Shown here: in pieces, positions 17,794 to 26,470 of the stretch
How positions within the stretch are numbered: position 1 is the stretch's first letter
Layout of the letters: the number at the start of each line of letters is the position of its first letter
Source: Halorhodospira halochloris
Lineage (GTDB): Bacteria; Pseudomonadota; Gammaproteobacteria; Nitrococcales; Halorhodospiraceae
NCBI RefSeq assembly: GCF_002356555.2
Contig: NZ_AP017372.2
Coordinates: 372,001 to 436,000, forward strand
DNA: 64,000 bases
Reading direction: 5' to 3'
The notes under the pieces: generated by a model
What the model was told of the DNA's origin: nothing
What the model saw: the letters and a program-made list of their open reading frames with translations, nothing else
The model's database searches: none
Translations under genes and position numbers: made by a program

Positions 17794-20700
17794 CGGATAA
17801 CCCGTAGGATCTGCCGTGGGGGATCGAGCTCCAGCACCCGGGCCTGAGCGACCTCACGGTAGCGCTGCTCACCGACGCCAATGGCCGCGGGCAGACCGAA
17901 CTCCGCAGCCCGGATGGCCATGTGGGAGTTGGCGCCGCCGAAGAGCGTGATTAGACCGGCAATCCCCTGGCCGAAGAGCCAGTCGTAGCCCGGATCGGCC
18001 TGGGGGATTAGGGCGATGCGCCCGGCAATCGGTGGCGGTTCATCGGCGCTATGACGGGCCAGATCGATGGCCTCGGCGGTTACCGCGCTCGCCCCGACGA
18101 AGTTAGGGCGATCGGCATCGAGCAAGAAAGCGTCGAGTTGCTCGGCGCCCCCAATCAACGGCGGTAACTCGCACGCCTCAGCGATCTGCCGGGCTTCACG
18201 ATTGGCCGCCGCCTGAGCGCGCAACGCGGCTATGGAATCGGTGCCGGGGCGCCGGGCATCGCGGGTGGCGAGCAGATCAGACAGCGGCAGATCAGCCAAC
18301 TCACTGCGGCTAAGCCCATGCTCAGCGCCAAATGCAGCCAACGCCTCAAGGGCGGCGGAGAGATTGCGCGAGAAGACAAACTTAGCGTACTCCCGCCCCT
18401 CGATGGCCTGACGGAGGAACGTCTCTACAACCTCGGCCGTGGCGGGCAGTTCCAGCTCGGCGAGCGCCTCTAGGAACGCATCCCTTTCCCGTTCCCAGGC
18501 CGTGGCATCCGCCTCCTCAAGCTCGGCCTCCTTAGCGTGCTCGATGAGCGGGCGGAGGAAACGCTCCGGGTCGGCATCATAACGCGGCGAGTGGATATCG
18601 TAAGTGCCGGGGCGCAGGTGGCCGTAGCGCTCCACGAAATCAGTCCAGGCCATGGAGCCGTCGGCAGTGGCTCGGGCGTCGGTGGTCAGCTGGTGGCTAA
18701 CGGTACGCAAGGTGGAGAGGAAACTCTCGCGAGCAGCGGCACTGATCGCACCGGTGGCCTCGGCGCCGCGCAGCAGGGTTACGGCGACAAAGCCGCTGCG
18801 CGCTAGGTGGGCGAAGGGTAGGGTGCCTAAGCGTCGGCAGTCGTCGAGCAAAAGGCGGGCCCGCTCCAGCGGATCGAGCTCGGTGTGCTGGATGCGCTCA
18901 AACCGCTCAGCTAGGTGCTCGATGGCGGCGAGATCCTGTTCACTGCGAGTGAAGGCGTGAGCGGTGATGCCGTGCAGACCGGCACGCAGCTCGGCGACCT
19001 CCGCCTCGCACAGACCGGCCTCGCGGCGCAGGCGCTCTTCCCAGCCGGTGAATCCAGGGGCCAGGCAGGTGGGCACCACCTCAAACTCCACCTTATCGTG
19101 AAGCTGCGGCCGCGCACGCAGCCAGTCGACGTAAAAGCGTAACAGCTTATCGGCCACCGGCTCGCTAACACTCGCCGGGATAAAAGAGGCGAAGCTCGCG
19201 CGGACATCGACGAAGGGGCGTCCCGCGAAGCTGACCAGCAGCGGGGCGGGACGCACGTCACGGTAGCCGTACTCGGCGCGCTGCTGCGCCCAGACTTCAT
19301 CCATGACCAGCTCGCGGTAGAGGCTCTCGGCCAGCTGCCCGGGGGCGGTGCCAATGATCTCCGCCGGGTTCCAGTCCGGCATGACACCATACAGCGGCGG
19401 AGTCGCGCCCGGCAGCTGTGGCGGCGAGGGAGCTAAGCGCTGCCAAGCCTGATGGGCCTCAGCCAATGCCTCGTGACAGGCCTCATCGCCGACCCCCTCC
19501 GCAGCCCGATCCACGGCGATGGGCCGGACTTGGAGGATGTGTACCCGATCGCTGTCATCAATCGCGAACTCCACATCCAGGGCATCAAAACCGAGCAGCC
19601 CCTCGACCTCCTGCAGGGCGGTGAGTACTCCCTGCAAGCGGGGGTCAGGCAGCTCGGAGATCTCGGCCCCGCGGCGGTGGAGCAGCGTGGCATGGTTCTC
19701 GCTGCTGCCGCTGGTAATCCCCTCAGTATTACCCTCGCGCTCGTAGTTGATGACGTACCACGGTGCGCCGCGCTCAAGCGTGCGGGTAAAAGCCACGCCG
19801 CTGATAGCAACATCAGCGAGCATTGGCTGGACTAGAACCTGGTCGTCGTCCTGGATGCCGGCGTAAGAGCCGATCACCTGCTCGATAGCCGCCTGCAGGT
19901 CGTTATCCGGATCGACGCCGAGAACGCTGTGATAGGCGCCGGCATTGGAGGCAGTGAAGGCGTCTTCGCTGCGTGCCGAGGAGCGCACCACCAAGCTCTG
20001 TGCGCCGAGTTGATGGCGGACGCGCTGCAGGCAATCTGCTGGATTCTGCTGCCAGTCGGCGACGGTGAAGGCGACCTGATCAAGAATCGTGGCGCTACGG
20101 ACCATCCCGCGCAGCCGGCTAAGGGTCTCGGCCTTGGTGCCGAGGACAAAATGGGCGATGTCGCGCGGCTCATTGACCTCGGCCCAGTCGCCGCGGGCGT
20201 CTACCGCCTCGACGGTTAGCCCCTCGGCGCGCAGGTACTCGATCAGCCCAGATAGGTGCACCGTGCGTAGGCTCTCGGGCATGTGCTCCTGCAAACGGCG
20301 CAGGCGATCGACCGCCTCAGGAGCGAAGTAGACCAGGCCGATGAACTCGCCGTCGGCCCAGTCGACGGGGATGTCGGCCCCCAGCCGCACAGCCTGGCCA
20401 TTGGCTACAGCTACCTTCTCGCAGCGAACTAAATCCTCTTCACTGCGTCCGGAATAGCGCGTGCGCCAGGCGCTGTCCCAGGCGATGGCAATCGGCGCTC
20501 GCGAGTCGCGTAAGTGCTCGACAAGCCAGTCCCGATAAAGGATATCGCCGTAGCTGACCAGTATCGGCTCCTGGGCATTCAGTGGCGCGACAAGCAGAGA
20601 CACGCCGCTACCAGTCTCAGCCCAATAGGGGTTTTCCACCATCCGCAGATCGGGGTAATGGGCGCTAATAGCGCCTGATTGGTAGCCAGCGACGAAAATA

Positions 20701-20897
20701 GCCTGTGCCGTGGTGCAATCAGCAACATCGACTAGCCACTGAAGGACCGATGTGCCGGTATATGGCTCATGCAGGGCGGTGGGCGCTGTTCCGCGGTGAG
20801 GGGCACCAGCCCCTAAAACGATCAGACGCCACATGTTTTCGTCCGACTTCTCTGCATATCCGCGATGCTGTTGCTCCTCGCGGCGGGACTCAATCAT
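17790..20897 (-). CDS. L-glutamine kinase-like PEP-utilising enzyme fused to a degenerate nucleotidyltransferase domain (Cj1418-like)
   Basis: A 1035-residue three-part protein. Residues 22-250 look like a nucleotidyltransferase (SYGDILYRD at 115-123, GDWAEVNEPRDI at 236-247) related to the downstream enzyme, but the GxGxR/Lys loop is degraded to GAGAPHRG. Residues 260-460 are a PPDK-type ATP-grasp (LVVRSSARSEDAFTASNAG, then VEFAIDDSDRVHILQVRPI). Residues 500-930 are helical linker. Residues 955-1035 are a phosphohistidine domain with GGANSHMAIRA and His992. Campylobacter glutamine kinase has the last two parts and phosphorylates the glutamine amide nitrogen. The start at 20897 has GGGGAGAAG upstream. 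Confidence 0.78.
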   Translation of the reverse strand: MIESRREEQQHRGYAEKSDENMWRLIVLGAGAPHRGTAPTALHEPYTGTSVLQWLVDVADCTTAQAIFVAGYQSGAISAHYPDLRMVENPYWAETGSGVSLLVAPLNAQEPILVSYGDILYRDWLVEHLRDSRAPIAIAWDSAWRTRYSGRSEEDLVRCEKVAVANGQAVRLGADIPVDWADGEFIGLVYFAPEAVDRLRRLQEHMPESLRTVHLSGLIEYLRAEGLTVEAVDARGDWAEVNEPRDIAHFVLGTKAETLSRLRGMVRSATILDQVAFTVADWQQNPADCLQRVRHQLGAQSLVVRSSARSEDAFTASNAGAYHSVLGVDPDNDLQAAIEQVIGSYAGIQDDDQVLVQPMLADVAISGVAFTRTLERGAPWYVINYEREGNTEGITSGSSENHATLLHRRGAEISELPDPRLQGVLTALQEVEGLLGFDALDVEFAIDDSDRVHILQVRPIAVDRAAEGVGDEACHEALAEAHQAWQRLAPSPPQLPGATPPLYGVMPDWNPAEIIGTAPGQLAESLYRELVMDEVWAQQRAEYGYRDVRPAPLLVSFAGRPFVDVRASFASFIPASVSEPVADKLLRFYVDWLRARPQLHDKVEFEVVPTCLAPGFTGWEERLRREAGLCEAEVAELRAGLHGITAHAFTRSEQDLAAIEHLAERFERIQHTELDPLERARLLLDDCRRLGTLPFAHLARSGFVAVTLLRGAEATGAISAAARESFLSTLRTVSHQLTTDARATADGSMAWTDFVERYGHLRPGTYDIHSPRYDADPERFLRPLIEHAKEAELEEADATAWERERDAFLEALAELELPATAEVVETFLRQAIEGREYAKFVFSRNLSAALEALAAFGAEHGLSRSELADLPLSDLLATRDARRPGTDSIAALRAQAAANREARQIAEACELPPLIGGAEQLDAFLLDADRPNFVGASAVTAEAIDLARHSADEPPPIAGRIALIPQADPGYDWLFGQGIAGLITLFGGANSHMAIRAAEFGLPAAIGVGEQRYREVAQARVLELDPPRQILRVIR

Positions 20898-20971
20898 TGA
20901 TCAGCTTCTCCCCGAAATTCGGTGTGGAAACAACGATTTTCATCATTGGCGTGTCCTATTGGAGGTGTCCG
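20898..20971 (-). other. Short upstream frame overlapping the kinase start
   Basis: A 17-18 codon frame (MMKIVVSTPNFGEKLIND) starts near 20945 and stops in the TGA that overlaps the kinase ATG. It may be a leader peptide that couples translation to the kinase, or the cut end of a lost upstream gene, because the NYN fragment is joined immediately beyond it. Confidence 0.35.
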
Positions 20972-21214
20972 TTACCATTGGACCACAACGCCCTGGAAGG
21001 GCTGTGCGTCATAGTAAAAGAGCCGATAGACGTAATCTAGCCAGACGCCGTCTGCTTCCAGGTTCGTGAGGCGCAGGACATGGCGCTTGCATAGGTGACG
21101 AGCACTATCAGCGGTGGCGGCGGGTGTGTCGCAGAAATGTGGCTCCACGAGCTTGGGCAGCCGCTTGTGGAAAAAGCCACCATCTATGAGGATGGCTATG
21201 CGGCGAATCCTCAT
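20972..21214 (-). pseudogene. NYN-domain (PIN-like) nuclease gene, 5' fragment, copy 1
   Basis: The frame from the ATG at 21214 encodes RRIAILIDGGFFHKRLPKLV, the first strand and first acidic residue of an NYN/PIN-like RNase, then continues to YRLFYYDAQPF, another NYN-family segment. It stops at 20972 after about 80 residues, far short of the roughly 200-250 residues of complete proteins, and lacks the later Asp residues. The ATG is the one that ends R1 copy 2. A second truncated copy is at 32347. Confidence 0.65.
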
Positions 21215-21336
21215 GCGCCGCCCCCCAGAAACAAAATAGCCCCAATCTTTCGGCACACGCTCTGGATAGGGGAACGGGCGTACTCGCTTGGGGCGAATGT
21301 AGGCAAGCTGTGCCGCATCTCTGTCCTGTAGTCAAG
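21212..21336 (-). ncRNA. R1 repeat, copy 2: candidate pseudoknot leader RNA
   Basis: Same length and segment order as copy 1. Pairing segments on plus coordinates: 21309..21315 with 21251..21257, and 21286..21294 with 21239..21247 (one mismatch, GATTGGGGC). It directly precedes the NYN fragment, whose ATG is the repeat end. It belongs to a larger block shared with 32830..33604. Confidence 0.55.
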
Positions 21337-21355
21337 GCCCAGCAGGGGGCTGGGC
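21337..21355. repeat. Strong GC palindrome next to R1 copy 2
   Basis: GCCCAGC(AGGGG)GCTGGGC forms a 7-base-pair stem. It lies between the epimerase remnant and R1 and is repeated at 32955..32973. It could stop transcription of the epimerase gene although no T-run follows on either strand. Confidence 0.5.
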
Positions 21356-21392
21356 ACTAGGAGAAATTGCGTATGTCCTTCCCAGCGGCACC

Positions 21393-21986
21393 TTACCTCG
21401 TAAACCGCTCCGGCGGCTCGAAGCCGATGTCATCCGGTTGCCGGCCCGCGGCGAAGAAGTCCCGGTACCACTGCACCGTGCGCTCGACGCCCTCGCGCCA
21501 GGGCACCTGCGGCTCTTAGCCGAGTTCCTCCCGGCACTTGGTCAGATCCGGTCAACGACACCGTCTCCGGCGTCGGGATCGGCGCATCGAATAGATCCGT
21601 GGTGGCGGCGTAGTTCTCGCTGCTGGAGGCGAAGACCACGCACCCACCTCGGCGCGCTGGAGCCACTCCAGGGTGTAGTGGGTGAGCGCCGTGTTCACCC
21701 GGATCACCTCCTCCGGGTGCTCCAGCGTGCGGTTCACGCCCACGATCGCCGCCATCATGTAAACGTAATCATAATGATTGGCGAGCTTGGCGTAAGCGCG
21801 TGGGTCGGTGAAGTCGTCCTCGATGACCGTGAGCTCGGCCCGCTCGTCGGCATCGAAGTACTCCTCAAGCCGACCGCGGTAGCCCTTGTCGGCCAGCGTG
21901 ATGGTGTAACCGCCGTCGTCGAGCAGGCGGCGGGCGATGTTGATACCGATGAAACCGCCGCCGCCGAGGATGAGTGCTTTGATCAA
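21393..21986 (-). pseudogene. NAD-dependent sugar epimerase, internally deleted copy 1
   Basis: Matches the intact epimerase at 44171..45202 at both ends. The N-terminal GGGGFIGINIARRLLDDGGY is kept, a one-base frameshift occurs near the EVGRVVFASSS segment, and then codons from about 147 to 310 are missing; the joint is GACC fused to GGATCTGACC. The end ERFTR-stop corresponds to the parental C-terminus. The same deletion joint occurs in 33010..33604, so both descend from one deleted ancestor. YxxxK is lost, so there is no activity. Confidence 0.85.
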
Positions 21987-22023
21987 TTCCTGTTAGTCCT
22001 ACTGTGCGTGTTCAGGCGCGTAA

Positions 22024-22362
22024 TCAACCGTACGGTGGCCGATCGTCTTGAACTATAGATCGGTCACCAAGTTTGGTGTGCAAGCGGTAAACCCACATGG
22101 GCTCAATAATCAGCGTAACCAAAAGTGTGATTAGCGCCATCCATGCAGAATGGTTCCAGCGCAGGCAGATTAGCTGGTTCGTTTGCATCCCTTCATAGCC
22201 CAAAACAACCCAAAAAGCGACAACAAAGATCAGCGCGAGTTGGAACTGCACTACTAATGGATAATTTGGGCGTGATTGCGTTTCCTCCGGTTTCGGACCG
22301 GCGCTGCCATCGTAGCGAACCATCGGAGTAACCGCTTTTTGCCAAGTGCTCAGTCGGCTCAC
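22024..22362 (-). CDS. Small two-helix membrane protein, third gene of a PRTase-like operon
   Basis: A 112-residue protein with two hydrophobic helices (FQLALIFVVAFWVVLGY and WMALITLLVTLIIEPMWVY) separated by a short loop, and charged ends. Nothing else is recognisable. It follows the tandem phosphoribosyltransferase-like gene by 70 bases on the same strand. Small two-helix proteins in such positions are often effectors or anchors of conflict systems; this is inference only. Confidence 0.5.
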   Translation of the reverse strand: MSRLSTWQKAVTPMVRYDGSAGPKPEETQSRPNYPLVVQFQLALIFVVAFWVVLGYEGMQTNQLICLRWNHSAWMALITLLVTLIIEPMWVYRLHTKLGDRSIVQDDRPPYG

Positions 22363-22432
22363 AAATAACGCAGTGTGAATGAGGATAACCCCGCCGCTGC
22401 TTTATCATTCCTTGCGTTCGTGCCTCAATCAA

Positions 22433-23653
22433 TTAGCTCTTCGTTAGCTCTTCGATTGTCAGGATACGGTCGAAGAGGGAATGCACGCTGTCTTTATTCC
22501 CCTCGGCTACCTCGCGCAAGAGTTGCTCAGCATTAGAGCCGTTGGCGACCCTCGACACACCCTCGGCCAACGTGTAACCGGTGCTTAAGCATAAATCAGT
22601 CGCGACGAGTACGCTGTCGGTTCCGCCTATTTCCCTTTGGTCGAGTCTCCGGTTAAGTTCCTCCGACAACTCGCTTTCTCTTAGGACGATTTCCGGGCAT
22701 CGCTCAGATGCCCGATGGCTCAACCGCCACTTAAGAGCAGCCGCTATCATCATCTGCAGTGTGCGCCCCTCCGGAGACGGAGCAAAAAGGCATATTCTCG
22801 AGGTTGCCGGTTTTTGCGCATCCGCTACCTCAAGAACCTGATCCGCGAACAACACAGCAAAAAGCACCATCCAATGGCTGGAGGTCAAAAAGTACGTTAG
22901 GTCGTAGGCTCCTTCTGCCCCAGCCTCCTCCCGCAGTGCGGTACTCATGGCAATAATCGCATCCCTCGCCCGGGCGTGTATCCGAGCCTTGTCTGCGGTG
23001 GCGGACTCAGCCGCCTGCATGCACGCGTCAATCCACACCTCCGAACCAATATCTTTCGTCGTCTCTCCTGTACGATCAAAGACATGCTGTCGATCCGCAT
23101 CAGCTTTGTATAGACTCCTCACGTATGCGTTGGGGATTTCCAACATTAGGTAATTCTCCCAACGGAAGAGAGTATAGATGCTCAATGAGCAATTTCTGTG
23201 GCCAGCTCTCCGGGCATGACTATCCAATGCGGCAACACTGTACCCGGTCTTGATAGCTTCGTCACACACTAGTATCTCGCAGGCACAAGACTGATCCAGT
23301 AAGTCGACATGATAATGAAGAGGGTGGACCTGAACGTAAGGGAAAAGTTTGAACGCCCACACGGGGCGTAACGCGTGATCGCGGTAAAGATTAAGCCAAT
23401 GGGCCAAAAATAGCCCGGATGAGTAAAGGCCCAATAGCTTAACATTACACCCGCTAGAGTCTTCGGGGGTATAAGTAGCTAGCGCCGACGCTTCCCGAGT
23501 ATAGCAATCCAGAAGGTGACGTAGCTCCCCCCAGGAGGCCAGCTGTATCAGTTCCTCAAGCTTAAAGGAGCTCTCGAAGCTCCTTGTTTCCCCGGAGGCC
23601 TCACGCCTTGCCCTATCGATCAAGGTGTTGGCGGGCGAACTGGAGTCGTTCAA
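22433..23653 (-). CDS. Tandem phosphoribosyltransferase-like protein
   Basis: A 406-residue protein. The first half has LLGLYSSGLFLAHWL and ILVCDEAIKTGYSVAAL, matching the beta-strand-acidic pair-T/SG-x-S/T layout of the PRPP loop in type I phosphoribosyltransferases. The second half repeats the pattern as VLVATDLCLSTGYTLAEGV, with a single acidic residue. The halves may each be a PRTase fold, one possibly inactive. It overlaps the upstream gene by four bases (ATGA), so the two are translationally coupled. PRTase-like proteins in accessory operons are known in predicted conflict systems; there is no biosynthetic partner here. Confidence 0.55.
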   Translation of the reverse strand: MNDSSSPANTLIDRARREASGETRSFESSFKLEELIQLASWGELRHLLDCYTREASALATYTPEDSSGCNVKLLGLYSSGLFLAHWLNLYRDHALRPVWAFKLFPYVQVHPLHYHVDLLDQSCACEILVCDEAIKTGYSVAALDSHARRAGHRNCSLSIYTLFRWENYLMLEIPNAYVRSLYKADADRQHVFDRTGETTKDIGSEVWIDACMQAAESATADKARIHARARDAIIAMSTALREEAGAEGAYDLTYFLTSSHWMVLFAVLFADQVLEVADAQKPATSRICLFAPSPEGRTLQMMIAAALKWRLSHRASERCPEIVLRESELSEELNRRLDQREIGGTDSVLVATDLCLSTGYTLAEGVSRVANGSNAEQLLREVAEGNKDSVHSLFDRILTIEELTKS

Positions 23654-24777
23654 GTCCCCTGAAACTCCATCGTAGCTTCTGGTGCGTATCCCTGCGGTGC
23701 GAGCGCATCGACCTCATCGAGCAACCTCCGAGTGGTATAAGCATCAACCCAGGGGTAAAGCGCCGCCCCATCTTCCGGAGACCAACTGAACAGACGCTTG
23801 ACCAGACCGCACTGGAGGTCGAACCACTCGCCGTACGGCAGGCTGTTTGACTGATACATCCGTTCCACCATGGCGTCATACCGCTCAAGCCACGCCGATA
23901 CTTCGTCTAGCACCTGTCCTTTGTTGGGGTTATCCGGCCACGCATCCTGCATTAATCCCTCAATCTTCCAAAGGACCATGGCAGCGTGCCAACTCATTGG
24001 CTCCAGGGTCTGAAACCGCTGGCGATACGAGTCCATAACCTGGGCATATGCTCGGCGCAACCCTTTGCCCTTTACCTCTCCCGGCTCCTGCCCCTGCCAG
24101 CACAGGAGCAGTTTCAGCGGCAACCCACGAACCGCCAGCCGAAACCGCTGTTCACTCCTGCACGCTTCCCTAATTTCATCAAGATGCCGCCGTGCACACT
24201 GATACTTTTCGTAATTTAGTTCCTGTCGCAAAAAGAGCGCTTTCCGGTAGCGATCCGGGTCATAATGCGGGTCATCGTTGAACAGCACCTCGTAAAGAGG
24301 GAGCAGGTGTAGTACATATTTGCCCAAGAGCCAACGCAAGCGCCGCTTACGACTCTCCTCTGAAGACCGACCCAGCATCCGGTCTACGAGCGTCTCACGC
24401 CTGGGCGGATGAGCCAAGCGAGCAATCTCCTCGCCAAGGAGCCGGACGGTCCGTTCTCCGGCGCCCATTGGAGAATTCATTGCGGTATTGGGATTCTCAC
24501 GGAAAAAAAATTTCTTGGAACGCGATGCCAACAGGTCGGAGTAGAAACGCATGAAGCGGGCTTCATCACCGGCCCAAGTCTGCAAAACACCCGCAACCTC
24601 TGCGTTGAAGCGCGAGATCCAGTAGAGCGAATCGGCCACCCATGCCTTGAAGTCCGGCGAGTCTAGGTCGAACGCTTGGGATTCGAACGAGGCTAAGTTT
24701 TTCCTGCCACGCTCCCAACGATAGAGGGCCTGTGCGTCGATTTTTGTTGGGAACTGCTGCGCAGATGCGTCAGCCAT
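23650..24777 (-). CDS. Unknown helical protein coupled to the PRTase-like gene
   Basis: About 375 residues, almost wholly alpha-helical in composition, rich in Trp, Arg and Leu (ALYRWERGRKNLASFES near the start, WLLGKYVLHLLPLYEVLF in the middle). No motif is recognised. I prefer the ATG at 24777, which has GAGGAAATAGGC in front, over the one at 24798. It is the first gene of a three-gene unit with 23653 and 22362. Upstream lies an R1-like repeat (24945..25044) that ends about 170 bases before this start. Confidence 0.55.
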   Translation of the reverse strand: MADASAQQFPTKIDAQALYRWERGRKNLASFESQAFDLDSPDFKAWVADSLYWISRFNAEVAGVLQTWAGDEARFMRFYSDLLASRSKKFFFRENPNTAMNSPMGAGERTVRLLGEEIARLAHPPRRETLVDRMLGRSSEESRKRRLRWLLGKYVLHLLPLYEVLFNDDPHYDPDRYRKALFLRQELNYEKYQCARRHLDEIREACRSEQRFRLAVRGLPLKLLLCWQGQEPGEVKGKGLRRAYAQVMDSYRQRFQTLEPMSWHAAMVLWKIEGLMQDAWPDNPNKGQVLDEVSAWLERYDAMVERMYQSNSLPYGEWFDLQCGLVKRLFSWSPEDGAALYPWVDAYTTRRLLDEVDALAPQGYAPEATMEFQGT

Positions 24778-24798
24778 GCCTATTTCCTCTTTTCTCAT

Positions 24799-25518
24799 GC
24801 AAGGCTAACAAGGCTTCCCTTTGGGTTACGAACAAAGCATACCGGCTTACAAGCCCCCCCGGCCAAAACTTTGACTTCGTGCCGCGCTATGGCAGCACGA
24901 CCCGCATCCCCGGCAATGTGTGAATATGCTATCCCGGACACATCATAGCCCCAAGCTTTAAGCACACGCTTAGGGTTAGTGGGCGGGCGTACTTGCTCGG
25001 GGAGAAAGTACGCGCAGCGTGCCGTATCTCGGTCCTATAGTCAATACCGAGGGCTCACCCTCCGGGCGCTCGCCGCGGGCGATCGGATCGTCATCGAGAC
25101 CCCGGTGGGGGCGTCTGCGTGCCGCCGCCGGGTCTTCATGCCCTCCAGTTACGGTCTTGATAACCGTTGGCCGCTAAATTTCAGAAAAATCCCATATAAA
25201 TAGGGAACTTTTTCCTTATACATGGCCATGTTGTGGGAGTAGCATCGTTCCTGCATTCGGGGCATGGAAGCCGCCCTACCGCGCCGCGCAGGAAGCGCTC
25301 GGATGCCCTAGGTAGTAGTCTAAGCACATGGATCTGTGCGACCTATCTTAGGGTTAAGGCAAAGGATTGTCAGGCGGGGTAGGGTATGTCGAGACAGGGA
25401 GGCGTGAGGGATTACGCTAGTCAAGGCACGGATGCTGTAACGGGACGAGCGCGCTGGGGATGTGTGAGCAAGGATGCTGCCATCCCTAGAGCCCCAACTC
25501 GTGCGCTTTGGCGGCGGC
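24799..25518. other. Non-coding region with diverged R1 copy and long direct repeat
   Basis: Contains the R1-like copy at 24945..25044 and the start of a long repeat (25049-25460) whose second copy is 35398-35865. No gene is visible. A weak stem TCCC(ATATAAATA)GGGA followed by T5 lies at about 25187-25214 and could act as a terminator for rightward transcription. Confidence 0.5.
24945..25044 (-). ncRNA. R1 repeat, diverged copy 3
   Basis: About 100 bases with the same order of features (TTGACTATAGGACCGAGATACGGCAC on the minus strand, shown in two pieces: TTGACTATAGGACC then GAGATACGGCAC). The second stem keeps pairing despite a change: CCCCGAGC against GCTTGGGG, an A-U to G-U replacement. 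The first stem is reduced to GGCAC/GTGCT. The tail differs: no GGGGGG-ATG follows, and the NYN frame is absent. It lies upstream of the PRTase-like operon on the same strand. Confidence 0.45.
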
Positions 25519-25600
25519 CGGCGGATCCTCCTTGAGCGTGATCTCGCCGGGGCCGATGTTGGGGCTGTCCTTGATCATAGTGGCGAGCTTGGCGAAGGCG
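25519..25600 (-). pseudogene. Fragment of undecaprenyl-phosphate sugar transferase
   Basis: About 80 bases match the intact gene at 43489..44154 (the stretch encoding FATMLKDSPNIGPGEITLKEDP). It is fused to the tail of the cytidylyltransferase remnant at the junction shared with copies A and C. Confidence 0.75.
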
Positions 25601-25639
25601 CGGGAGTCGGTTTGGAGCAATACCTACGAAGGTGCCCAA

Positions 25640-25832
25640 AAATCTCTTGCTGCAGCCACTCTGCCCGGTAGCCGCCGACGACGTGGATATCTTCGATACC
25701 AGCGCCGCGCAGGACTTCGAGCTGGTGCTCAAGCAGCGGCTTGCCCTCAAGCTCGACCATGCACTTCGGCCGATCGTCGGTGAGCGGGCGCAGCCGGGTG
25801 CCTTGCCCGGCGGCCAAGATGATCGCTCTCAT
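25640..25832 (-). pseudogene. Cytidylyltransferase-like gene, copy B, deleted
   Basis: Starts exactly like copies A and C (MRAIILAAGQGTRLRPLTDD) and is sound to residue 61 (YRAEWLQ), then jumps to the 3' end sequence, having lost about 180 codons including the metal-binding Asp. It still overlaps the downstream end of hydrolase copy B by ATGA. No catalytic function is possible. Confidence 0.88.
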
Positions 25833-26470
25833 GGGTTTGCTCCCAGATGAGTGGTGATGAGTTTTCGGTCGGCCTCGGCAGTGGGAGTGTCGCGCTCCGG
25901 GTGCCACATGATCCCCAGCCAGGGCAGATCACAATGGCGCAAGGCCTCGACGCTGCCGTCCTCGGCCCAGGCCAGCGCCTCCAAGTCATCGCCGAGGGCG
26001 TCTCCCGGCACTCCGTAATCGTGGTAGCTATTGACGGTGCGTCGGCCATGGTTAAGCCACTCGCCGGTGACCGCATGCTCCACGGCTACATGGCCGGTCA
26101 GTGGGGCTAGATCCCCGCCCTGGTGGACCTGGATCATCTGCATGCCGCGACAGATGCCGAGCACCGGCACCCGGTGCAGCCGGGCGTAGGCCAGCGCGGC
26201 GCGCTCAAGGTTGTCGCGCTCTGGGGCCTGACCGATGTCATTGCCGCCACTAAGTACGATACCATCGGGGGCGAGGGCATCGAGATAGTCAGCAGCTGCG
26301 CGAGCGTCTTGCGCGGCATCACCTTGTGCCGCGGTTACCGCGCTGCATAAGGGAATAGGCAGAAAGCCCAGGGTCCAGAGCAGCCCGCTAAGACGCACGT
26401 CCAAGGCATCGCGGGTCTCATCGCGCCCGGAGATGGCATCGCGGCGCTGGCTGACGGCAATGCGCTTCAC
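25829..26470 (-). CDS. Gamma-glutamyl-CDP-amidate hydrolase-like protein, copy B
   Basis: Full-length, 213 residues, with the same Cys107, His190 and Glu192 as copy A and only scattered substitutions (for example ICQ to IGQ after SGGND). It is intact although both partners are broken: the cytidylyltransferase is deleted and only the kinase tail remains in front. Its protein is almost identical to copy C at 36905. It could still act with operon A enzymes in trans. Confidence 0.78.
   Translation of the reverse strand: MKRIAVSQRRDAISGRDETRDALDVRLSGLLWTLGFLPIPLCSAVTAAQGDAAQDARAAADYLDALAPDGIVLSGGNDIGQAPERDNLERAALAYARLHRVPVLGICRGMQMIQVHQGGDLAPLTGHVAVEHAVTGEWLNHGRRTVNSYHDYGVPGDALGDDLEALAWAEDGSVEALRHCDLPWLGIMWHPERDTPTAEADRKLITTHLGANP

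Noticed and set aside
21337-21355. Intrinsic terminator
   Set aside because: The stem is strong but no T-run follows on either strand, so it is listed as a palindrome only.
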